A stretch of 64,000 nucleotides of DNA from Paenibacillus plantiphilus (lineage in GTDB: Bacteria > Bacillota > Bacilli > Paenibacillales > Paenibacillaceae), in contig NZ_CAKMMF010000024.1 in NCBI RefSeq assembly GCF_927798095.1, positions 37,491 through 101,490 on the forward strand. The letters are read 5' to 3'. Shown here in pieces: positions 42,234 to 52,318 of the stretch. How positions within the stretch are numbered: position 1 is the stretch's first letter; every line of letters starts with the position of its first letter. A program made the position numbers and the translations under genes. A model generated the notes under the pieces. That model made no database searches. It was not told the DNA's origin and was given only the letters and a program-made list of their open reading frames with translations.

Positions 42234-43973
42234 ATGATAAAAGCGGAGCCTAACGACGGCAACCTGGTGTTCAGAATGATTTATAAACGGTTTCTTCTTA
42301 TAATCGCCGCAATTCTGACGATAAGCATCGTATTCGGAGTGGTGCTTTTTTTCCGCAGTCAGGGCTATTATTCGGACATTATTTATAACAAGCAAGTAGA
42401 GCGGCTAGGCTTCGTCAATAGAAGCATTGAGAATGAAATCGAAATTATTAAGCGGGTTCAGTACAATGTGATGATGGATGAGAGAATTGAAAGCATCCGG
42501 TATTTCTTTGCGTCCAGCACGTATTTTGAGCGCTATGAGATGATGGAAGCTATGATGAGGCAAATGGAAGCTTTGAAGAATAGCAGCAGGCTCGTCGCTG
42601 ATGCCAAAATATACTTTAAATCTGTCAACAAGGTCATCGGCAGCGATGAAATCAATGATCTGGACCCCGCTGCATGGAATGATATCCAACGTGATTTATT
42701 CACAGACTCGTCCCCCCTTCAGAACTATCATGATCGGCTCATAATTGTGGAAGCGCTTACAGATCCATCCGGAAACGAGCTCCCTGACTGTGTAATCATT
42801 GTGGACCTGGATAGGAGAGCCATTGAGGAGCAGCTGAAATACGCTCAATTAACGGATCAGGATGTGATCGCTCTAGTGGACCGGCATCATAATATCATCG
42901 TATCCAGTACAACGGACGGATATTCTCTGCTGGACGACACGCTGGAATTGCAAAAGCAGATGGAGCTGAACGGGCAGCAATATGATGTGATCCAAAGCGA
43001 ATCCAGCTTCTTGGAAACCAGACTGTTCTGGCTCTATGTTGATAATACGAGCCAAGTTGTGGTAGGCATCAGCTTGACAATCCTGCTCATTTTTATCGTC
43101 ATTATCGGGCTCGTTATTTTATCGGGATTTCTTGATTCTTATCGTCGTGTATACAATCCCTTGAAGATATTGCTGGAGGATGCCTTTCAGCAGGTGAGGG
43201 CGGGCAATTTCAAATACAGAATTACGAAATACGAGAAGTCGCCTATGGCTCCTTTATACAGCAGCTTCAATGAGATGGTCAGCCGTATTGATGTGCTGAT
43301 TGAAAAGGATTTGAAGCAGCAGCTGCTAATCAGTCATGCCCAGCTCAAGCATCTTCAAGCCCAGATCAATCCCCATTTCATGTACAACAGCTACTATCTT
43401 CTATACCGGATGATCAAAATGAGAGATTACGACAACAGCGTTATATTGTGCGAGCATCTTGGCAAGTTTTATGAATATATTACGCGGGACGGCGAGGATG
43501 AGAAAATGCTTCACGAAGAAGTGGAGCATGCCCGTGTCTATGCGGCCATCCAGAGCTACCGGTTCCGGCATCGGAACCGTATTGAGTTTGGCGATTTGCC
43601 GGAGAACTGGGCTTATGAGCCGATTCCCCGGCTAATTATTCAACCGCTGCTAGAAAACGCATTCCAATATGTTTTTGAAAAGGTTTCCTCCAGCAGCGGC
43701 AATATTCTTCGCATCTCTTTCCTTGAGGTTGAAAAAGGGCTGATCATCAGCGTCGAGAACAGCGGCAATGAAGATGAGCATACGATTCAGGAAATAAGCA
43801 ATCTCATTCTGAGAGGGAAAAGGGACGGCAAAGTGACGGCTTTATCCAATATTCACAAGCGTCTGCAAATATTTTTCGATCAGGAGGCCGGTCTTGCCAT
43901 TGCGAAATCCGGCTTAGGCGGTCTTCGTGTAGAAATCCATATTCCTGGACAAAGGACGGTGCATACAGAATGA
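42234..43973 (+). CDS. Sensor histidine kinase (YesM/LytS type)
   Basis: A 579-residue membrane kinase. It has a helix near residue 16-38, an extracytoplasmic sensor to about 270, a second helix near 278-302 and a HAMP region. The phosphoacceptor block HLQAQINPHFMYNSYYLLYRM of the His_kinase family follows. The ATPase domain contains RLIIQPLLENAFQYVFE (N box) and a G-rich LSNIHKRLQIFF end. It overlaps the response regulator gene by ATGA. The pair probably senses an extracellular sugar and activates the importer operon downstream. GGGGG-type ribosome site precedes ATG 42234. Confidence 0.92.
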   Translation: MIKAEPNDGNLVFRMIYKRFLLIIAAILTISIVFGVVLFFRSQGYYSDIIYNKQVERLGFVNRSIENEIEIIKRVQYNVMMDERIESIRYFFASSTYFERYEMMEAMMRQMEALKNSSRLVADAKIYFKSVNKVIGSDEINDLDPAAWNDIQRDLFTDSSPLQNYHDRLIIVEALTDPSGNELPDCVIIVDLDRRAIEEQLKYAQLTDQDVIALVDRHHNIIVSSTTDGYSLLDDTLELQKQMELNGQQYDVIQSESSFLETRLFWLYVDNTSQVVVGISLTILLIFIVIIGLVILSGFLDSYRRVYNPLKILLEDAFQQVRAGNFKYRITKYEKSPMAPLYSSFNEMVSRIDVLIEKDLKQQLLISHAQLKHLQAQINPHFMYNSYYLLYRMIKMRDYDNSVILCEHLGKFYEYITRDGEDEKMLHEEVEHARVYAAIQSYRFRHRNRIEFGDLPENWAYEPIPRLIIQPLLENAFQYVFEKVSSSSGNILRISFLEVEKGLIISVENSGNEDEHTIQEISNLILRGKRDGKVTALSNIHKRLQIFFDQEAGLAIAKSGLGGLRVEIHIPGQRTVHTE

Positions 43974-45604
43974 ATCAAAATGATCGCAAGCTGTTAATTG
44001 TTGACGATGAGCCGATTATTGCGGATGGTCTTCAAATGCTCTTTGCGGAGCAGAAGCAGTTGAAGCTGGATGTATCGGCGACTTCTTCGTCCATGGAAGC
44101 GATGGATTTGTTCGAAAGGTTGCGGCCGGATGTCGTTCTGCTCGACATTCAAATGCCGGGAATAACCGGATTGGAGCTGGCCGGCCAGATGAGAAGCTCC
44201 CGCCCGGAGGTCAAAATTATATTCCTGACCGGCTATGACCAATTCGATTATGCCTATAAAGCGATCAAGCAGGATGCGTTCGATTATGTCCTCAAGACAG
44301 AAGGCGACGATAAAGTAATCGGCGCCGTCACAACTGCTCTCGACCGGCTGGAATATGAACAGAAGCTGCAAATGGAATACCGCCATGCCCAAGTCCAGCT
44401 CTCCAGCATGTTTCCCGTCTTCCGGCATAATCTGCTCGCTGCCCTGCTTGCGGATCATATGACAGACTTGCCGGAGCTGGCGCATGCGATGGCTGAAATC
44501 GATGAGGCCTTTCAGCCCGATCAGAAAGTGATCCTTATTGTGGGCCGCTGCGGCGCTGACCGGCTGCCGCTGGCGGCCAAGGGCATCGTTCAATTAACGG
44601 TAGAGCAAATTTTGCAAGCCCAGCTGGTGTCCGAATCTTTCCGAATTGTGGGCATTCCCTACTCGGAGGATATTGTCTGGTTCATTATTGTTCTGGATCA
44701 AACGGTTATGCCATCGGTTCTTGTCTCGCTTCTGGAGGACACGCAATCGATTCTGAACGATCAGGCGGGCTGCCCGGTATCCTTCGCGGTAGCAAGCGAA
44801 GAGGTGCCCTGGCTTGAAGCCGGCCGCAAGTATCAAGCGCTTAGAAGGATAATCGTCCAGCTTAATCTGCACCGTCAGGAAGGCATCGCTGTAGAGGGCG
44901 CATTCTATCAGGGAGAAGCGGCGATGGAGGAAGAACGGGAATATGCGGAGATTGTCCGTATGCTGCCTCGGGTTGGAAATTTGGAGGCGCATTTGCAAAA
45001 CGGCCACCAAGAGTCATTTCTAAGCATGATGAACGAATTCTGCCAAGTGCTGTCCGGCATTCTCAGCCGCCGTTCCTTGCATGCCATAGAGCTGTATTTG
45101 TCCGTTTGCAGAGTTCTCCTAGCCTATATTAACGAGAATCAATTGAGCGGCAAATTATCGTCCGAGCTCGATTTGTCACTGCTGTACAACCCTGATTCGA
45201 TGACGGATTGGGCTGAACGGGCCCATTTTCTGTCCAAAACAGCGACAGCGCTATGCGATGCGGCAGAGATGGAGCGCAAATACAATACGGAAACGACAAT
45301 TGCCCGGATCAAGGACTATATTAATCATCATTTGTCGTCCGATCTGTCGCTTACTGCGCTGGGCAAGGCAACGGGCTTCAATCCCACCTATCTCTCCCGC
45401 ATGTTCAAACGGGATGAAGGCATCGGACTGCATGATTATATAACCGATTGCAGAATCAATCTTGCCAAATCGCTACTGATGAACACGAATATGAAAATTT
45501 ATGAAATTGCCCAAAAAAGCGGCTATGACAACTCCAATTATTTTATCCGGACGTTCAAGCTGCTGGTCGGACAAACGCCGCAGGAATATCGGAATCAGGA
45601 CTAA
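43970..45604 (+). CDS. AraC-type response regulator (YesN type)
   Basis: A 544-residue regulator. The receiver domain (residues 1-125) has LIVDDEPIIADGL, the phosphorylated Asp in DVVLLDIQMPGITG and the Lys in FDYVLKTEGD. A helical middle region follows. The C-terminal 100 residues are an AraC DNA-binding domain with two helix-turn-helix units, SLTALGKATGFNPTYLSRMF and KIYEIAQKSGYDNSNYFIRT. It is coupled to the kinase and stands immediately upstream of the ABC importer genes, its likely targets. Confidence 0.93.
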   Translation: MNQNDRKLLIVDDEPIIADGLQMLFAEQKQLKLDVSATSSSMEAMDLFERLRPDVVLLDIQMPGITGLELAGQMRSSRPEVKIIFLTGYDQFDYAYKAIKQDAFDYVLKTEGDDKVIGAVTTALDRLEYEQKLQMEYRHAQVQLSSMFPVFRHNLLAALLADHMTDLPELAHAMAEIDEAFQPDQKVILIVGRCGADRLPLAAKGIVQLTVEQILQAQLVSESFRIVGIPYSEDIVWFIIVLDQTVMPSVLVSLLEDTQSILNDQAGCPVSFAVASEEVPWLEAGRKYQALRRIIVQLNLHRQEGIAVEGAFYQGEAAMEEEREYAEIVRMLPRVGNLEAHLQNGHQESFLSMMNEFCQVLSGILSRRSLHAIELYLSVCRVLLAYINENQLSGKLSSELDLSLLYNPDSMTDWAERAHFLSKTATALCDAAEMERKYNTETTIARIKDYINHHLSSDLSLTALGKATGFNPTYLSRMFKRDEGIGLHDYITDCRINLAKSLLMNTNMKIYEIAQKSGYDNSNYFIRTFKLLVGQTPQEYRNQD

Positions 45605-45692
45605 GCATCTGTTTTGTTCAATGAGTAAAGAAATGAAAGTAAAAGTACGAAAGTTAGCATTTCAATAGGAGCGGGAAAATTCAATAATTAAG

Positions 45693-46655
45693 ATGCGATC
45701 GCAAAAAGAAAACGCTTTAATCAAGGAGGGGATCGACATCATTGCGTCTGGTAAGGCAAGAAAAAAGTGGTTTTTCAAGGAGCTCCCGTTCCATGCCATG
45801 CTGCTGCCTGCCGTAATTATAACGATTATTTTCCGCTATGTACCGATAGGCGGGTTATCCGTTGCTTTTATGGACTATCAGACGGTCTTCAGTTTTTTCG
45901 AGCAGGAATGGGTAGGGTGGGATAATTTCACCTATATTTTTAATCTTCCCGGGTTTAGTAATGTGTTATGGAATACCTTCTTCATTGCTGTTATGAAGAT
46001 TATCGGAAATTTAATTGTGCCCGTTGCGTTTGCGCTGCTGCTCAATGAGGTTCGACACAGGTTATTTAAGCAATCGGTGCAAACGCTGCTGTACTTGCCG
46101 CATTTCTTATCCTGGGTCGCGCTTGCCGGCGTACTGGTCGATATACTCTCGCCATCATCGGGAATAGTGAATAATGTACTTGGTTTTTTCGGAGTAAACC
46201 CGATATTCTTTCTCGGCAATCCGGATATATTTCCTTACACTCTTGTCATGACAGATGTCTGGAAAGAGTTCGGCTGGGGGACAATTATTTATCTGGCGGC
46301 CATCACGACGATCGATCCAACGCAATACGAGGCGGCGGTCATCGATGGAGCGGGCAGATGGAAGCAAACGCTGCATGTGACACTCCCTGCGCTGGCTCCG
46401 GTCATTATCCTGCTAACGGTGCTTGGAATCGGCAATGTGCTTCAGGCCGGTTTTGACCAGGTGTACAATTTGTACAGTCCGCAAGTATACAGCACCGGCG
46501 ATATCATTGATACGCTTGTATACCGGATCGGAGTTGTGGATGTGCAGTTCGGGCCTGCGGCGGCTATCGGATTTTTCAAATCGGTCGTTTCCTTCTTATT
46601 GATTGTTACAGGGTATAAGCTGGCTCACAGATGGGCTGGATATCGCGTCTTCTAG
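45693..46655 (+). CDS. Sugar ABC transporter permease (LplB/YtcP-like)
   Basis: A 320-residue permease with six hydrophobic helices. The EAA loop reads QYEAAVIDGAGRWKQTLHVTLPAL. The N-terminal KKWFFKELPFHAMLLPAVII block is typical of the LplB group of oligosaccharide permeases. The ATG at 45693 is 17 bases from the nearest AGGAGCGGG. A stronger AAGGAGGGG lies inside the frame at 45723-45731, ahead of in-frame ATC/ATT codons, so the real start is uncertain. No dedicated ATPase gene is present, as usual for importers that share an MsmX-type ATPase. Confidence 0.9.
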   Translation: MRSQKENALIKEGIDIIASGKARKKWFFKELPFHAMLLPAVIITIIFRYVPIGGLSVAFMDYQTVFSFFEQEWVGWDNFTYIFNLPGFSNVLWNTFFIAVMKIIGNLIVPVAFALLLNEVRHRLFKQSVQTLLYLPHFLSWVALAGVLVDILSPSSGIVNNVLGFFGVNPIFFLGNPDIFPYTLVMTDVWKEFGWGTIIYLAAITTIDPTQYEAAVIDGAGRWKQTLHVTLPALAPVIILLTVLGIGNVLQAGFDQVYNLYSPQVYSTGDIIDTLVYRIGVVDVQFGPAAAIGFFKSVVSFLLIVTGYKLAHRWAGYRVF

Positions 46656-46682
46656 CCGTCTTTTATGAAAGGGGTTGCAACA

Positions 46683-47573
46683 ATGGAAGCAACTCATGCT
46701 TCAAGGAAGATTTTTCAGGTGTTTAATTTTATTATTCTCACTTTCGTGGCATTTCTTTGTCTGCTGCCGATCTTGAATCTGGTTGCGGTATCCTTCAGCT
46801 CGCGTTCGGTGGTTGAAGCGAATCAGGTCGGTCTGTGGCCCAAAGGCTTTAATATAAGCGCCTACGAGTTTATTTTCAGCAATTCACAATTTTTCAAATC
46901 GTTGTGGGTAACGGTTCAGAGGACCGTCCTTGGCTTGCTCGTTGAACTGAGCTTAACGATTCTCGTTGCTTATCCGTTATCCAAATCCAATAAGATCTTT
47001 CGTCTCAGAAGTTTTTATGTATGGTTTTTTATGGTGACCATGGTGTTTCACGGAGGACTTATTCCTACCTATCTGGTCGTCAATGAACTGCATTTGGTCA
47101 ATTCGATATGGGCATTGATTCTGCCGGAAGCAATCGTCATGTTTAATGTGCTGCTGATGCTGAACTTTTTCCGGGCGATCCCGAGAGAACTGGAGGAGGC
47201 CGCATTAATGGACGGCGCCGGCTGGTTTGTAACGCTTACGAGAGTCTATCTGCCTCTAAGCCTGCCTTCACTGGCGACGATCACCCTGTTTGTTCTGGTA
47301 AGACATTGGAATTCATGGTTTGACGGTTTAATTTACATGAATATGCCGGATCAATATCCATTGATGACTTATTTGCAGACGATGGTGTTGAATCTGGATT
47401 TGTCGCAGCTCTCTTCCACGATGCTCGCCAATAATCCGTCGATGCTGGAAATAACGGGGCGATCCCTTAGAGCTGCGATGATTCTGGCCTGCACGCTTCC
47501 GATTCTGCTGGCATACCCGTTTCTGCAAAGATTTTTCGTCAAGGGCATGCTTCTCGGCAGCGTCAAAGGATAA
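46683..47573 (+). CDS. Sugar ABC transporter permease (LplC-like)
   Basis: A 296-residue second permease with six helices. The EAA loop is ELEEAALMDGAGWFVTLTRVYLPLS, and the ending QRFFVKGMLLGSVKG is typical of the LplC/YtcP group. I chose ATG 46683 because AAAGGGG lies nine bases upstream; ATG 46665 would add six residues and place the ribosome site inside the gene. It pairs with the permease at 45693 to import a fructo-oligosaccharide, inferred from the GH32 enzymes downstream. Confidence 0.92.
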   Translation: MEATHASRKIFQVFNFIILTFVAFLCLLPILNLVAVSFSSRSVVEANQVGLWPKGFNISAYEFIFSNSQFFKSLWVTVQRTVLGLLVELSLTILVAYPLSKSNKIFRLRSFYVWFFMVTMVFHGGLIPTYLVVNELHLVNSIWALILPEAIVMFNVLLMLNFFRAIPRELEEAALMDGAGWFVTLTRVYLPLSLPSLATITLFVLVRHWNSWFDGLIYMNMPDQYPLMTYLQTMVLNLDLSQLSSTMLANNPSMLEITGRSLRAAMILACTLPILLAYPFLQRFFVKGMLLGSVKG

Positions 47574-47616
47574 TGCGCAATCAGCTATGTATGGATAATG
47601 ATGAGGGGGAATTTGC

Positions 47617-49338
47617 ATGGTACTACGGAAAGGTAAAGGTAAACAAGCTGCTCTAATTGTGTCGCTTGTTCTGATAATGTTGACGATTGCCGCTTGCGGG
47701 AATGACACGAACGGGAAGGAGCAGCCGTCAGGCAATGACAGCGCGACGACTACAAGACCCGAAAACGACGGACCTCTGGCCAAATACGAGCCGGCGATTG
47801 AGCTTACAGCGATGAAAAACCTGTACGGCGACGAGCGTTATTTGCCGGGAGACGATCTGAACAATAATGTATGGACCCGCGCCTATGCGGAAGAGCTGGG
47901 CATCAAGGTCAATTACAAGTGGGCCGTTGCGGGGGAAGGCTTCCAGCAGAAGGTTACGATGTCTATCGCATCCAACGATCTGCCTGATATTATGACGCTT
48001 CCTGCCAAAGATTATTTCACATTGGCCAAGGCGGGCAAATTGGCCGACCTGACCCCGTATTTTGACAAATACGCTTCGGATACGCTGAAATCGACTTTAA
48101 ATGCAGACGGCGGCAAGCAAATGAAAACGGCTTATGTAGACGGTAAATTATATGGAATTCCCCAGACAGGAGGCTCGGACGCCACTGCGGATATGATCTG
48201 GATTCGTCAGGACTGGCTGGAAAACCTGAACCTGTCTGTGCCGGAAACATTGGACGATGTTATTGAAATTGCGATGGCGTTCAGAAACGATGATCCGGAC
48301 AAGAACGGCGTCAAGGATACATTCGGCATCGGCTTTCAAAAGGATCTGAACAGCGGAACCGGCAGCTATGAAGGGTTTTTCGCCGCCTACCACGCTTATG
48401 GGAAAGCATGGGTAAGGGGAGAAGACGGAAAAATAACTTATGGCGCTCTTAAACCGGGCATGAAGGACGCACTGGCCAAGCTAAGGGAGATGTTCGCAGA
48501 GGACTTGATTGATGTCGAGTTCGGGGTCAAGGACTGGAAGAAAGTCGGCGAAGATATCGCGGCGGGAAAAATCGGGCTCTTCTATGGAAGAGAAGGATTG
48601 CCATGGATGAGCGCCAAGGATGCGATCGTGAACAATCCGAAAGCGGAATGGATATCGGTTCCTATCGTATCCTCGGACGGCAAACCGGCCAAGCCGGCAA
48701 CCAATGTGACGATGGAGCGCTATTTCGCCGTTCGCGCGGATGTTCAATATCCCGAGGCTCTAATCAAAATCATTAATTTGTTCCAGGACAGAATTAACAA
48801 TCCTAAGACGACAATGGACATGCTGAGTAAATTTGGCGTTGATCCTGTAAGCGGTATCAATTTTGCCGCCTATGCCTTTGGAGGACTGGACCCGTCGGAG
48901 GATAAGCCGAACATGTACTTCCAGCAAATCAATGCTGTTATAGAAGGAAAAGAGACCGTAGACAATATTCATCCTGAGGCGGTTCGTTATTACAACACGA
49001 TCAAAAATTATATGGATAAAGGCATGGATAAGGGGGCCGATCCGCTGGGCTGGAACTATTACAAGTTTCTTGGCCCGGAAAGCTCATGGAAAATCATTAG
49101 CCATTACCGTGAGAACAACCTGTTCGAGCGATCGGCCTGGTTCGGGCTGCCGACCAAGACGATGAGCCAGAAGGGCGCCACGCTGGATAAGCTGCAGGAA
49201 GAAACGTTCATTAAAATTTTGACGGGAAGCGCGCCGGTTTCCGATTATGACTCTTTCGTTGAGAACTGGAAGAAGCTCGGCGGCAATCAGATTACAGAAG
49301 AAGTGAATGAATGGTATAACAGCACCTTTGAAAATTAG
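47617..49338 (+). CDS. Extracellular sugar-binding lipoprotein
   Basis: A 573-residue solute-binding protein of the LipO group. The signal peptide ends in the lipobox MLTIAAC, with the lipidated Cys near residue 27, followed by a hydrophilic linker. The mature part has the two-lobe pattern with aromatic-rich segments (TAYVDGKLYGIPQTGGSDAT; NFAAYAFGGLDPSEDKPNMY). It delivers the sugar to the two permeases upstream. ATG follows GAGGGGGAA. Length and architecture are normal for Paenibacillus-type proteins. Confidence 0.92.
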   Translation: MVLRKGKGKQAALIVSLVLIMLTIAACGNDTNGKEQPSGNDSATTTRPENDGPLAKYEPAIELTAMKNLYGDERYLPGDDLNNNVWTRAYAEELGIKVNYKWAVAGEGFQQKVTMSIASNDLPDIMTLPAKDYFTLAKAGKLADLTPYFDKYASDTLKSTLNADGGKQMKTAYVDGKLYGIPQTGGSDATADMIWIRQDWLENLNLSVPETLDDVIEIAMAFRNDDPDKNGVKDTFGIGFQKDLNSGTGSYEGFFAAYHAYGKAWVRGEDGKITYGALKPGMKDALAKLREMFAEDLIDVEFGVKDWKKVGEDIAAGKIGLFYGREGLPWMSAKDAIVNNPKAEWISVPIVSSDGKPAKPATNVTMERYFAVRADVQYPEALIKIINLFQDRINNPKTTMDMLSKFGVDPVSGINFAAYAFGGLDPSEDKPNMYFQQINAVIEGKETVDNIHPEAVRYYNTIKNYMDKGMDKGADPLGWNYYKFLGPESSWKIISHYRENNLFERSAWFGLPTKTMSQKGATLDKLQEETFIKILTGSAPVSDYDSFVENWKKLGGNQITEEVNEWYNSTFEN

Positions 49339-49359
49339 AGGCGGGAGAGGAGAAGCGCT

Positions 49360-50784
49360 ATGAAACAAGGCAGCAGACAACGATTCTATATGCATGAGGC
49401 AGAGCGCAAGAACATGCCGGGAATGGATACATGCGGAGATTTCATGCCGTTCTATCACGATGGCGTACATTATCTGTACTATCTGCACAAATATTGCATC
49501 TATGAAGTGACTACGAAGGATTTTGTCAGCTATGGGGAGCCTCGGCTTGCTATCGTCTGCGGCGGACCAGCGGAGCAGGATTGGCACATCGGCACGGGCA
49601 GTGTCGTTGAGCGGGATGGCGTGTTCCATTTTTACTACACCGGCTTTAATGAAAGCAACCGGGATACGGAAGGCAAGCATGAGCAGGTGCTTATGCGCGC
49701 AACCAGCGATGATCTGATCGAATGGGAGAAGGCCCCTTCCTTCTTGATCCCTCCCTATACGGAGCATTACGGCGATCTGCACTGGAGAGATCCGCAGGTA
49801 TTCTGGAATGATGAAGCGGGCGAATACTGGATGGCCGTCACCGCAACGGAAAAGAACGGCCCCTTGAATCGCAGCGGCTGCACGCATATTATGAAGTCTG
49901 CCGATCTGGAGCAATGGAAGCATGGAGAGATGATCTACGCGCCGCGCTCTTATGCAACACATGAATGCCACGATATATTTCAAATGGGCGACTGGTGGTA
50001 TATGGTGTTCTCCAATTATACACGCTGGTGGGAAACCCGTTACCGTATGGCAAGAAGCCCGGAAGGCCCATGGTTCATGCCTCCATACGATGATATGTTC
50101 GACGGTAGAGGCTACTATGCGGCCAAGACGGTGTCCAATGGGACGAACCGTTATCTTGTAGGCTGGCAAGCCATTCGCGCGAATATGGATGATGGGAGCC
50201 ACTATCAATGGGGCGGAAGCACATTGGTGCATGAATTGGTTCAGCATTCCGATGGAACGCTTGGCGTTAAGCTGATACCCGCAATTGAGGACAGCTTCCG
50301 GCAGGAGCTGCCGCAAGCCCCTGCCGCCCATCTGGGCGTGTGGGATAAGGAGACAGCGGCGATCACTGGGAAGGAGCCTAACGGATTCGGTTGGATCGAG
50401 CTCGGCCGCATGGCTGAAGACTGTCTGATTGAAACCTCGGTACAGTGGTCAAGCGATACGCAAGCCTGCGGAATTATGCTGCATACGAGCGGCTCCGGAC
50501 TGGAGAAATGGTGTCAGATTCGATTGGAGCCTCAGCGCAACAGGCTTGTCTTCGACCGCTCCAATAAATTTGACGGCCATCATTTGTTCGTGGAGGAGCG
50601 TTATATTCCACTGGACAGCTTATCCGGGGCCGATATAAAAATCGTCGCCAGCGGGAATATCATCATCATCTACGTGAACAACACGGCGCTTGCGACACGG
50701 GCGTACAATTACGAGTCCGGCAGCTTCGGACTGTTTGTCGAGCACGGCGAGGCTGTTTTTGCCAAGGTGAAGATATCCGAATAA
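49360..50784 (+). CDS. Divergent GH32-family beta-fructosidase-like protein
   Basis: A 474-residue five-bladed propeller enzyme of the GH32 clan. The usual WMNDPNG nucleophile motif is replaced by DTCGDFMPFYHDG, in which the Asp of GDFMPF is the likely nucleophile. The transition-state motif HWRDPQVFW and the acid-base motif THECHDIFQ are retained. A beta-sandwich C-terminal domain follows (about residues 330-474). No signal peptide, so it acts on imported sugar. It lies between the importer and a canonical GH32 gene, and may act on a linkage or end group the other enzyme cannot cut; that is inference. Confidence 0.85.
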   Translation: MKQGSRQRFYMHEAERKNMPGMDTCGDFMPFYHDGVHYLYYLHKYCIYEVTTKDFVSYGEPRLAIVCGGPAEQDWHIGTGSVVERDGVFHFYYTGFNESNRDTEGKHEQVLMRATSDDLIEWEKAPSFLIPPYTEHYGDLHWRDPQVFWNDEAGEYWMAVTATEKNGPLNRSGCTHIMKSADLEQWKHGEMIYAPRSYATHECHDIFQMGDWWYMVFSNYTRWWETRYRMARSPEGPWFMPPYDDMFDGRGYYAAKTVSNGTNRYLVGWQAIRANMDDGSHYQWGGSTLVHELVQHSDGTLGVKLIPAIEDSFRQELPQAPAAHLGVWDKETAAITGKEPNGFGWIELGRMAEDCLIETSVQWSSDTQACGIMLHTSGSGLEKWCQIRLEPQRNRLVFDRSNKFDGHHLFVEERYIPLDSLSGADIKIVASGNIIIIYVNNTALATRAYNYESGSFGLFVEHGEAVFAKVKISE

Positions 50785-50814
50785 CCCGGGTTAAGGGAAA
50801 AGGAGAGGTGCATC

Positions 50815-52293
50815 ATGCCTGCCATTATCAAACAAAATTATAGGGGCATCTATCATTACTCGCCACAAGAGAACTGGTTGAATGACCCGAACGGAATGGT
50901 TTATTACAAAGAAGAGTATCATCTTTTCTATCAGTACCATCCTTACGGAACAACCTGGGGACCGATGCACTGGGGCCATGCCGTCAGTAAAGATCTCGTC
51001 AGCTGGGAGGAGCTTGACATTGCGCTCGCGCCGGATGAGATCGGCATGATCTTCTCGGGCAGCGCTGTTGTGGACTGGCACAATACAACCGGATTTTTCG
51101 GGAGCGAGCCTGGCCTTGTCGCTATTTTCACTCATCATCTAGCGGTGGAAGGCAGCGACCCAGTTCAAACTCAAAGTCTCGCGTACAGCAAGGATAACGG
51201 AAGAAGCTGGACTAAATATGAGGGGAATCCAGTGCTCAGGCACGATTCCTATGTCGATTTTCGCGATCCCAAAGTGTTCTGGCATGAGGAGACGGGCCGT
51301 TGGATCATGATTGTCGCTTGCGGTCAGACGGTATGTCTGTATCATTCTCCCGATTTGAAATCATGGACGTTTGGAAGTGAATTTGGTACAGGCATAGGCT
51401 TCCATGGCGGCGTGTGGGAGTGCCCCGACTTGTTTCCATTGCGTATTGATGAGGATTCATCGAGGCTCAAATGGGTGATGCTGGTCAGCATTGGCGATGA
51501 TCCCGCTTATACGGAAGGCTCAAGGACGCAGTATTTTACCGGCGATTTTGACGGTCTGGCGTTTACACCTGACGAAGACTCGAATACCGTGCGCTGGCTG
51601 GATTACGGCCGGGATAACTATGCGGGTGTAAGCTGGTCCGACGTTCCATCGGCGGATGGAAGGCGTCTCTTCATCGGCTGGATGAGCAACTGGAAGTATG
51701 CCAACCTTATTCCGGCAGAGGAATTCCGCGGCGCTATGACCATACCGCGGGAACTTATGCTTCGTTCGAATCAGGACGGCGGTGTAATCGTGGTGCAGAA
51801 GCCGGTGCGTGAGCTGGAGAGCGCCCGTATTCCGGTGCTGGAGCTTGTGAATGTTTCCTGGGAAGAAGCGCAGAAGGCGCTGTCTTCCCTGCAACTGGAG
51901 AGCTATGAACTGCATGCTGTATTTGCGTCTGATTCATCCTTTGCCATTAAGGTGAGAGCAGGGGGCGATGAAGAGACCGTTGTTGGCGTGGACGCCGCTC
52001 AGGGAGTGCTGTATGTAGACCGTACGAAATCAGGGCTTCATGATTTTCATGAGCAATTCAGGGGGCTCCATACGGCAAAGCTGCAATCGTCAGGCGAGAC
52101 GGTCAATCTTCGCATCTATGTGGACCGTTCCTCTGTCGAAGTATTCACCAATGAGGGTCAGGTGGTTATTACCGACCTGATATTCCCGGATCATGCATCC
52201 ATAGGAATTTCGCTGGCAACTGATCAAGAGCGACTGTTGCTGGAAACACTGTCAGTGTATGCTATAGCACCCTCTGCCAAAGTTTTTGACTGA
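50815..52293 (+). CDS. GH32 sucrase/levanase-type beta-fructosidase
   Basis: A 492-residue cytoplasmic enzyme hydrolysing terminal fructose from sucrose or fructo-oligosaccharides. It has the complete catalytic set: NWLNDPNGMVYY (nucleophile Asp), DFRDPKVFW (stabiliser) and GVWECPDLF (acid-base Glu). The FSGSAVVD and WGHAVSKDLVSWEE blocks and a C-terminal GH32C sandwich with IYVDRSSVEVFTNEG are present. No signal peptide. ATG follows AAGGAGAGG. Whether the substrate is phosphorylated is not visible; import by ABC rather than PTS suggests it is not. Confidence 0.95.
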   Translation: MPAIIKQNYRGIYHYSPQENWLNDPNGMVYYKEEYHLFYQYHPYGTTWGPMHWGHAVSKDLVSWEELDIALAPDEIGMIFSGSAVVDWHNTTGFFGSEPGLVAIFTHHLAVEGSDPVQTQSLAYSKDNGRSWTKYEGNPVLRHDSYVDFRDPKVFWHEETGRWIMIVACGQTVCLYHSPDLKSWTFGSEFGTGIGFHGGVWECPDLFPLRIDEDSSRLKWVMLVSIGDDPAYTEGSRTQYFTGDFDGLAFTPDEDSNTVRWLDYGRDNYAGVSWSDVPSADGRRLFIGWMSNWKYANLIPAEEFRGAMTIPRELMLRSNQDGGVIVVQKPVRELESARIPVLELVNVSWEEAQKALSSLQLESYELHAVFASDSSFAIKVRAGGDEETVVGVDAAQGVLYVDRTKSGLHDFHEQFRGLHTAKLQSSGETVNLRIYVDRSSVEVFTNEGQVVITDLIFPDHASIGISLATDQERLLLETLSVYAIAPSAKVFD

Positions 52294-52318
52294 GTAAGCA
52301 GAAAGGAGGAGGTCAAGG

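Noticed and set aside
49084..50331. 415-residue minus-strand frame opposite the solute-binding protein end and GH32-like gene
   Set aside because: Shadow of genes with intact catalytic motifs; composition is His/Ile/Arg-rich without a domain.
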